From NCBI RefSeq assembly GCF_030272615.1, contig NC_081409.1, forward strand, positions 614,902,755 through 614,966,754: a stretch of DNA of 64,000 nt, in the 5' to 3' direction. Every line of letters begins with the position of its first letter. Position 1 is the first letter of the stretch. This DNA comes from Cryptomeria japonica. Taxonomy: Eukaryota > Streptophyta > Pinopsida > Cupressales > Cupressaceae. A program made the translations under genes and the position numbers. The notes under the pieces were generated by a model. That model did no database searches. It was not told the DNA's origin and saw nothing but the letters and a program-made list of their open reading frames with translations. Positions 58,331 through 64,000 of the stretch are shown here, in pieces.

Positions 58331-58623
58331 GTTTGTTTGAATAGGCTAAGTTTATGCATATTCTATTTAATACATTTCATTCATTTTTTTTCACCCTCAT
58401 GTCACATGTTCTTCGCTTCTTTCTCACAATTTTTTCAAGCCTCTTCCTCGCTTCTTCCTTTTCTAATCTTCTCCATCCTTTTCTGCTATTTTCTTCTTTT
58501 TTTTTTTCAGGATTTTTTTTCACAAAATTTTATATTTTTTGATTGAATTCTCGAGGGGGTATACCTTATCTGTGTTTCCACGCTGGTGTATCTTTTACCC
58601 ATCACCAAATTTGTCATCATGTA
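58331..58623 (+). other. internal remnant of LTR element
   Basis: Short T/C-rich stretch ending 'ctcgagggggtatacc' and 'cccatcaccaaatttgtc', as found near the 3' end of gypsy internal regions. Most of the internal region has been deleted. Confidence 0.45.
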
Positions 58624-58637
58624 AAAAAGGGGCAAAA
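58624..58637 (+). other. polypurine tract of LTR remnant
   Basis: AAAAAAGGGGCAAAA immediately before TGTAGACTCC, same arrangement as in the Tat-type element (GAGGGGCAAA then TGTAG). Confidence 0.65.
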
Positions 58638-59830
58638 TGTAGACTCCTAAAATTAATTAAACTAATATTTAATAAATTTAGCCTTTTCACATAATTAATT
58701 ATATTAATTGTGTTAGTTATCCTCCTTAAAATTAATTAAATTATATTTTAATTAATTTGAACACCTTAGCCTTATAATTAATTTATTAAAATTAATTGTA
58801 TTCCATTCTTCTAAAATCATTTCAATCCCCAACCTTAGTCAATATTTCTTTTAAATCCTAATTACTTAATTAACTAATCCCCTAATTCCTACAAACCACC
58901 CTCTTAATCTCCATCATCTAGCCTAATCATGATTATTATTTCCTCCAATTTTATATTCCTCCACTCGTTATCTTGCCTCATGTAACATCCTCCTAACTTT
59001 CCCACTTGCACTCTAATCTCCCATTAGTTCACCTAATCACTCCTAATCATTTGCACATCAAATTCCTTGAATCTTTCCATGCCCCCTCTTCCCAAGTAAT
59101 TTTCAATTCTTTTATCCTTTATTCTCCCCACACATCCTCTTTTTTGGGAATTTTTAATTCCTCTTGTCTTCTCCTAAGGAATTTTATATTCCTTTTCTCT
59201 CTTCACAAGGTAAATGGGGAACTCTTCCCCATGTACTTGATAAGTGTGGAGACAAGAAATGCCTTTATAGAAAATCTCTTGGATCTTCCACTTATCCTCT
59301 CAAATCCTCTCCCACTCACTTTCAATCCTAGACCTCATTCCTCTTCAATCTTGGCTATCCATTATGGGCCCCTCCAATCTTTATATTGGAGCCTCCTCCC
59401 TTCACAATCATATTCACCTTTTGCACATTGTTATGTTGTCCCTTTGAACAAAAAAACATCCATCATAACCACACTATGCCCAAATATTGCCTCATATAAG
59501 CCAACTAAATCATCCATCACATCATCAATAGCTCAATAACTTGTTGTGTAGTTGAGAGCAATTCACATCCCTCAATCATAAGGAGCAAATCAAGTGGAGG
59601 TCTTAGGTGCCCACTTTCACTTCTTGCTCAATCGGAGGAGGTGAAGAATCAAGATGAAACAAGTTCTTCTATATGCTTTTTATGTTATGTTTTGTTATTT
59701 AAATTTGCATGCTTGTGATTTTGCTAACCTTGATTTCCTCATGCCCATCTAGTAATAAAGTTGTGCAAATTAATGTTAGGATAAATGAATATTTAATTTC
59801 AAATGATAGGTTATAATGCCCTATCTTTCA
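58638..59830 (+). repeat. LTR-like copy B
   Basis: Starts TGTAGACTCCTAAAATTAAT. First 220 bp match copy A at 57520. The right end is not defined; no repeat of it is visible. The frame at 59006-59539 is Ser/Pro/His-rich, has no domain and is not regarded as a gene. Confidence 0.5.
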
Positions 59831-62800
59831 CCCATGGTATTAGTTAAGTGGACATTTTTTGTTTAGAGAATACACAACACAATCCCATAATTGAAGGTAC
59901 ACTTAAAAATATTGTGACAAAGCACAATGACATTCATGAGAACTCATCACAAATGCACAATGCATGTTGGCAATTAGGGAATACTAAGATGGTATAACTT
60001 GCACGAAGGCATGCTTCTTGATGTACAAATGGGAGCATATTCCTAATTACAATACAATAAAAAAATTGATGACATGGGAAAGCTCAATAAACCAAGGGGG
60101 ACAACTTTCATTTAGGAGGTCCAGTCAAGAAAGGTCTAGGAGTGTATGTTGTCCAAGGGTTCATGATATTTTATGAAAATAAGTGGACTACAACACCTCA
60201 AAGGACTAAAATGCCTTAGAAGGACACTAGGACCCTAAGAGGACTACAATAATTCCCTTTAGTATCCACTTCTAGTGCTAGAGTCCTAGAATGGCACTAG
60301 AATATAATTTTAGCATTGTAGTCCAAATAAAAGACTAAACAAATGACCTTTCTAGGTTTATTGCTCAAAAAATGTCTTAAACATGTATCCACTTTGATCT
60401 ATCTTATACATACTTAAAAACATCTATTAGTGCCTACATAAGATCCTAATAAGAGATTTTACACTTCCAATCAATCAACAAGATGAGATAAGACATTTTA
60501 CTAGCATGTCAAATGAGGGTGGGTCCTGGGATTGAGAAAACATGTTGAGCAACATAATATTCATCTAATTAAATATTAAGTTTTTTATTTTATTCTTAAT
60601 GGAAATTGGGTTCTCTAGGTTCATTTTATCAACAATCCTAAAGGCACAAAGAGCATTCAAAATATTTGCATTTGACACCAACATTGAGACACAAAAATAT
60701 AATTATAGCTTTGTCACCATTTATGTGGGTAGAGTATATAACATCGATTAAAAAAATTCATATGAAGTTATACAAATACAAAAGAGGACAACAACATACT
60801 AAAGTATATATTTTGACTAATTTGAATTAAGTTTAGTAGATTGATGTAGAAAAGTCATGCATTCAACTCAATGAACCAATGAACCTCTTATCAACTAACA
60901 AACTAACTTAGATAGGCTACATTTAATTATCAACCAAGGAAATGTATCTTCTTGGATAATATTGGTACTATATGTATATTAGGGGAGACTCTACATTGTT
61001 TTATAGTTTGTGTATAGAAATCAACTTGAAGCAACAAACTAAACATAGAGCATAACTATGTTGAAAGTAAATTGAATGGTACAACAATTGTTGCGAGAAA
61101 TTGTCTAATGGTACAACAATTACTATGGGCATTTGTTCCTACTAAAACTAACTATGTTTCAGCTTGTTGGCACATAACTTAACAAATTATTACTAATAGT
61201 TAAGCATCTTAAACAATCTAAGCTATTATTAATAACATTTATCTAAACCATTAGAGAGTTGTGGTACCTCAAGTGGCCCTTTCGTGAGTGGTTATAATCT
61301 CAATTATCAAATCTTCATTGTCAAAAACTGTCTTTTATTGCAATTCAAAGAGAGTGCATACATTGATAATAGAATTTTTGATTGAACAAAGACATTTCTA
61401 ACAAAATATAATGACTAATTAGTGTAATGGGTGGAAATAGGGTTCACTAGCTTATGCATGGAAACTAGGAACAAGACCTATTTCACAATGATTATATTAA
61501 AAGGGTGATGAAGTCAATTGATTCAACCTAAATTCTATTAGGAAGAGGGCTAAATGCAAATTGGATTCCACTCCTTTTGATTGAGTTGAAAACAAGTTAT
61601 TGAAAGGATGTGAATTGAATGGAAAATTTAGGGTAAATGATGTGAAATTGACAATAATCAACATTTACACCTGTAGTTTTAAGTTAGATATGCAAACATA
61701 AAGTATAGATCTTGAAAGGGGATGCAAAGAGGGACTTGTGTCTAAAGCTTGGACACTTGCGCTCAAGACAATAGTGATCCAAGTGACCTTATCTAAGAAA
61801 AATGATCTTGTCCTGAAGCTAAATTTCTAAATGTCAATCTAGATCTAGGCCTCTAAGACATTGTATTGTCACCCTGTCAAGTTTCAGCCTTAACTTGTCC
61901 TAGGAGGACAATGGCACACCAAGAAAAATTGTCCAAGACAATGTCACATTAGGCACCCTTATATAGGTGATTTCTTATTAGCTTTATAGGTAGGGTCTAT
62001 CTTTGTCTACTCTACCTGAGTTTTATGATTCTAACTTCTAATCCTATAACCTACACCTGCAAAAGAGATAAAAGGGTGTTGTAGATAGAGTTTTCCTAAG
62101 TCAAACCCTTGGTTTGGAATCAACGCTATAATTAAATTGAAATTGAAATATAAAGTGTGCCTTGATAAGGCAAAGGTTAGATCTGAATTGAAATGCTTGA
62201 ATGATAATGATTGTTTGAAATGATTATACCTTCAATTGGTGATGTGATTCTCTTATGATAAGTCCTCCATGAGTTGATGCAATAACATGATAAATCACAT
62301 AAAATCCATTACAGATTCATAATTGAAAACATGCTTTGATGTAGCTTGCTACTCCTTAGACTTAAATCTGCTCTTGAAGTGTTGCACTTGAGTAGGAATG
62401 ATGATAAGAATGTAATAATAGGAGATGATGAAAATAATTAGGGGAGATGTATTATATTGGGATCCCAAAATAAAATAACCTTTTGATCGACTTAGGATTA
62501 TCATATTTTCACATCATGGATAGTTTTGGAAAGGGAAAGACTGACTCTTTGACCTCCTAAAACTTTAGCCAAAAAAATGTTGAATGTTGCCTTGAGCACC
62601 ATTATCTTAGACATTCCTGTCTTGAGCAACATTGTCTCAACAAAATATGCTCAAATTTTTAGGATTAGGAGATTATATGATCTTGTTTTTAAAACTACAA
62701 GCTACATAAAAAATCATGATATTTAAGTGGGGGAAATGTTATTTTGAAATTTGAAATAGGGTAGGACTTATAATGAATTGAAGTGATGAAAGATAAAGGG

Positions 62801-63611
62801 CACACCTAAAATTAAGGGCCCAAATAATAAAGTGTTGATGTTATAAAGTGAAATAGGACTCGTATATTGAATTAAATATTAATTTAATACAATTAAGGTC
62901 CTATAATACATAAAGGAATGAGAAATACTAAAATGAGTACTAGGAGAGTGTGAAGTTGGACACCCTAATTAAAGGTACATATAATTTACGACACTACTAG
63001 TAACATAGTAATAAGGGTAGCCCCACAACTCACTAACATATGCCAGTCCCCCATGATCATAGGGAGAAGACTTATTCTAGCATAAACAACAATAAGAATA
63101 TAATTAAATAGAGATGAAAGTGTCACACTTCTCTTAGAACTTTGCATCATTAAGGAAACAACTATGGTTGAAAACATGAAGAACCATGTTTTGTCATTCT
63201 ACAAATCCATTCTTATTCCTAAAATGTCATTAAATCCTAACAAAAGCATCAACACAAGGTGGAAAGATTCATAATTAAACCATTCCATTCATTAGCTATT
63301 GTCTTCCAACTCGCTACTTTTCACATCACTCAACTTCTATCATGAACAACTCACCCATTTTTATGAATTTCTTGAAACACCTTCTGGGTTTTGTTCCCCT
63401 CATTTAAAAATTTCTAGATAATTTAAAAAAATAAAATTTCATTGAGAAGAAGGTGAGATATTGGCATTTTACTAAAACTACTTTTAAAAATTTTTCTCTT
63501 CAATTTGTTTGCTAGCAACTATCAACCGATTCTTCTTCTTTTTAGCTACATGAACAATTCAATCCTTCCAAAAATCCTTATACATTATAATCATCACCAT
63601 TCATCATAATA
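59831..63611. other. no gene or repeat recognised
   Basis: About 3.8 kb, moderately AT-rich, with stops in all frames and no long ORF. I see no LTR, terminal inverted repeat or domain; probably old decayed transposon sequence or unique intergenic DNA. Confidence 0.5.
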
Positions 63612-64000
63612 GGGTGGCCGCAAGAAGTTGAGTCCCACTTTTGGGCAAAAAGTGGAAGTGTTTTCTCTGTTTTTCAAATTTTCTATCGATTGATGTCAAA
63701 ATTTGAGGCACTTAGAGATTGAACCTTGGAAAACATCAGTAATTGAAAATGTAGTGCTCAGAGTCTACTATTCAAATATGTAATTTATTTCAATACCCAC
63801 ATGGTAGAAATCGTGTTTTAGTATACATGTTCAAAAACCACTTTTCAAAATGCCTGTTTCAGGACCATACCACATGTGTACGACCACCATTTTTTGGAGC
63901 AAATAAATGAATTTTTGCAAATCCTTCTGGGAAACGATACCTAAGACACCAAATATTGATGAGAATATTTTTTCTTTTTTTTTTATTGAATATATTTGTT
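63612..64000 (+). repeat. dispersed repeat R, copy 2 (runs off the window)
   Basis: Aligns with 6433-6900: 'gcaagaagttgagtccca', 'caaaaagtggaagtgtttt', 'aaatatgtaatttattt', 'gtttcaggaccatacca', 'gatgagaatatttttt'. The central palindrome seen in copy 1 is imperfect here (CCCACTTTTGGGCAAAAAGT). Confidence 0.75.

Noticed and set aside
59006-59539. 177-codon + strand frame in LTR-like copy B
   Set aside because: Ser/Pro/His/Leu-rich, no domain, lies in AT/C-rich LTR-like sequence; probably chance.
1-64000. Bacterial-type operons, CRISPR arrays, riboswitches, tRNA/rRNA genes
   Set aside because: None seen; spliceosomal introns and plant retroelements show a nuclear plant sequence, and no complete tRNA or rRNA signature was found by eye.

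Overview
This window reads as a gene-poor, transposon-dominated stretch of a large plant nuclear genome. Evidence: LTR retrotransposons of Ty3/gypsy and Ty1/copia type with initiator-Met-tRNA-type primer sites, a LINE-type RNase H, plant-style TATA boxes, spliceosomal GT-AG introns, and old elements nested in each other. A gymnosperm is plausible from the abundance and age of the elements, but the sequence alone does not prove it. I found no confident host gene, rRNA, tRNA or CRISPR array. Almost every coding region belongs to a mobile element and is broken.

Layout. 1-4.6 kb: AT-rich degenerate tandem repeats ending in a (TTA/TTG)n microsatellite. 4.6-6.4 kb: a fragment of a Tat-type gypsy LTR fused to a block that also occurs at 48.9-50.2 kb and forms a 271-bp inverted repeat. 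6.4-6.9 kb: a dispersed repeat that recurs at the right edge of the window. 7.2-12.9 kb: a GC-rich hairpin minisatellite, a TATA box and a decayed intronless reading frame of about 1,200 codons of unknown function. 12.95-22.0 kb: a probable DNA transposon with two convergent genes, a broken transposase-like gene on + and a seven-exon accessory gene on -, followed by palindrome arrays.

22.2-54.1 kb is one nested structure. The outer host is a Tat-lineage gypsy element on the minus strand: 3' LTR at 22216-23735, pol at about 32.5-38.1 kb, gag at about 46.0-47.8 kb, 5' LTR at 50626-54119. Inside it sit (a) a 6.6-kb non-autonomous Copia-like element (25660-32271) with both LTRs and a perfect 5-bp target duplication, whose pol has been replaced by an unrelated ORF cassette; (b) a chromovirus-type gypsy element on + (38111-46004) with 1,598-bp LTRs, whose gag-pol keeps a single frame but has 12 stop codons; and (c) a 5'-truncated Copia pol end plus LTR (about 50969-53456) lying in the outer 5' LTR.

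54.1-56.6 kb: a LINE-like 3' end on minus (poly-A, RNase H domain) bounded and interrupted by trinucleotide microsatellites. 57.5-59.8 kb: remnants of another LTR element, one LTR copy carrying a tRNA-type SINE candidate. 59.8-63.6 kb: no recognisable gene. 63.6-64 kb: the second copy of the dispersed repeat.

The best candidates for something undescribed are the two-gene DNA transposon with its phase-0 multi-exon accessory gene, and the Copia-like element that carries a foreign ORF in place of pol, with its presumptive autonomous partner about 19 kb away. Many in-frame stops in the window are TAG or TGA where the aligned family has Gln (CAG) or Arg (CGA), which fits decay by methyl-cytosine deamination. 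All identities are from reading the sequence; no database search was run.
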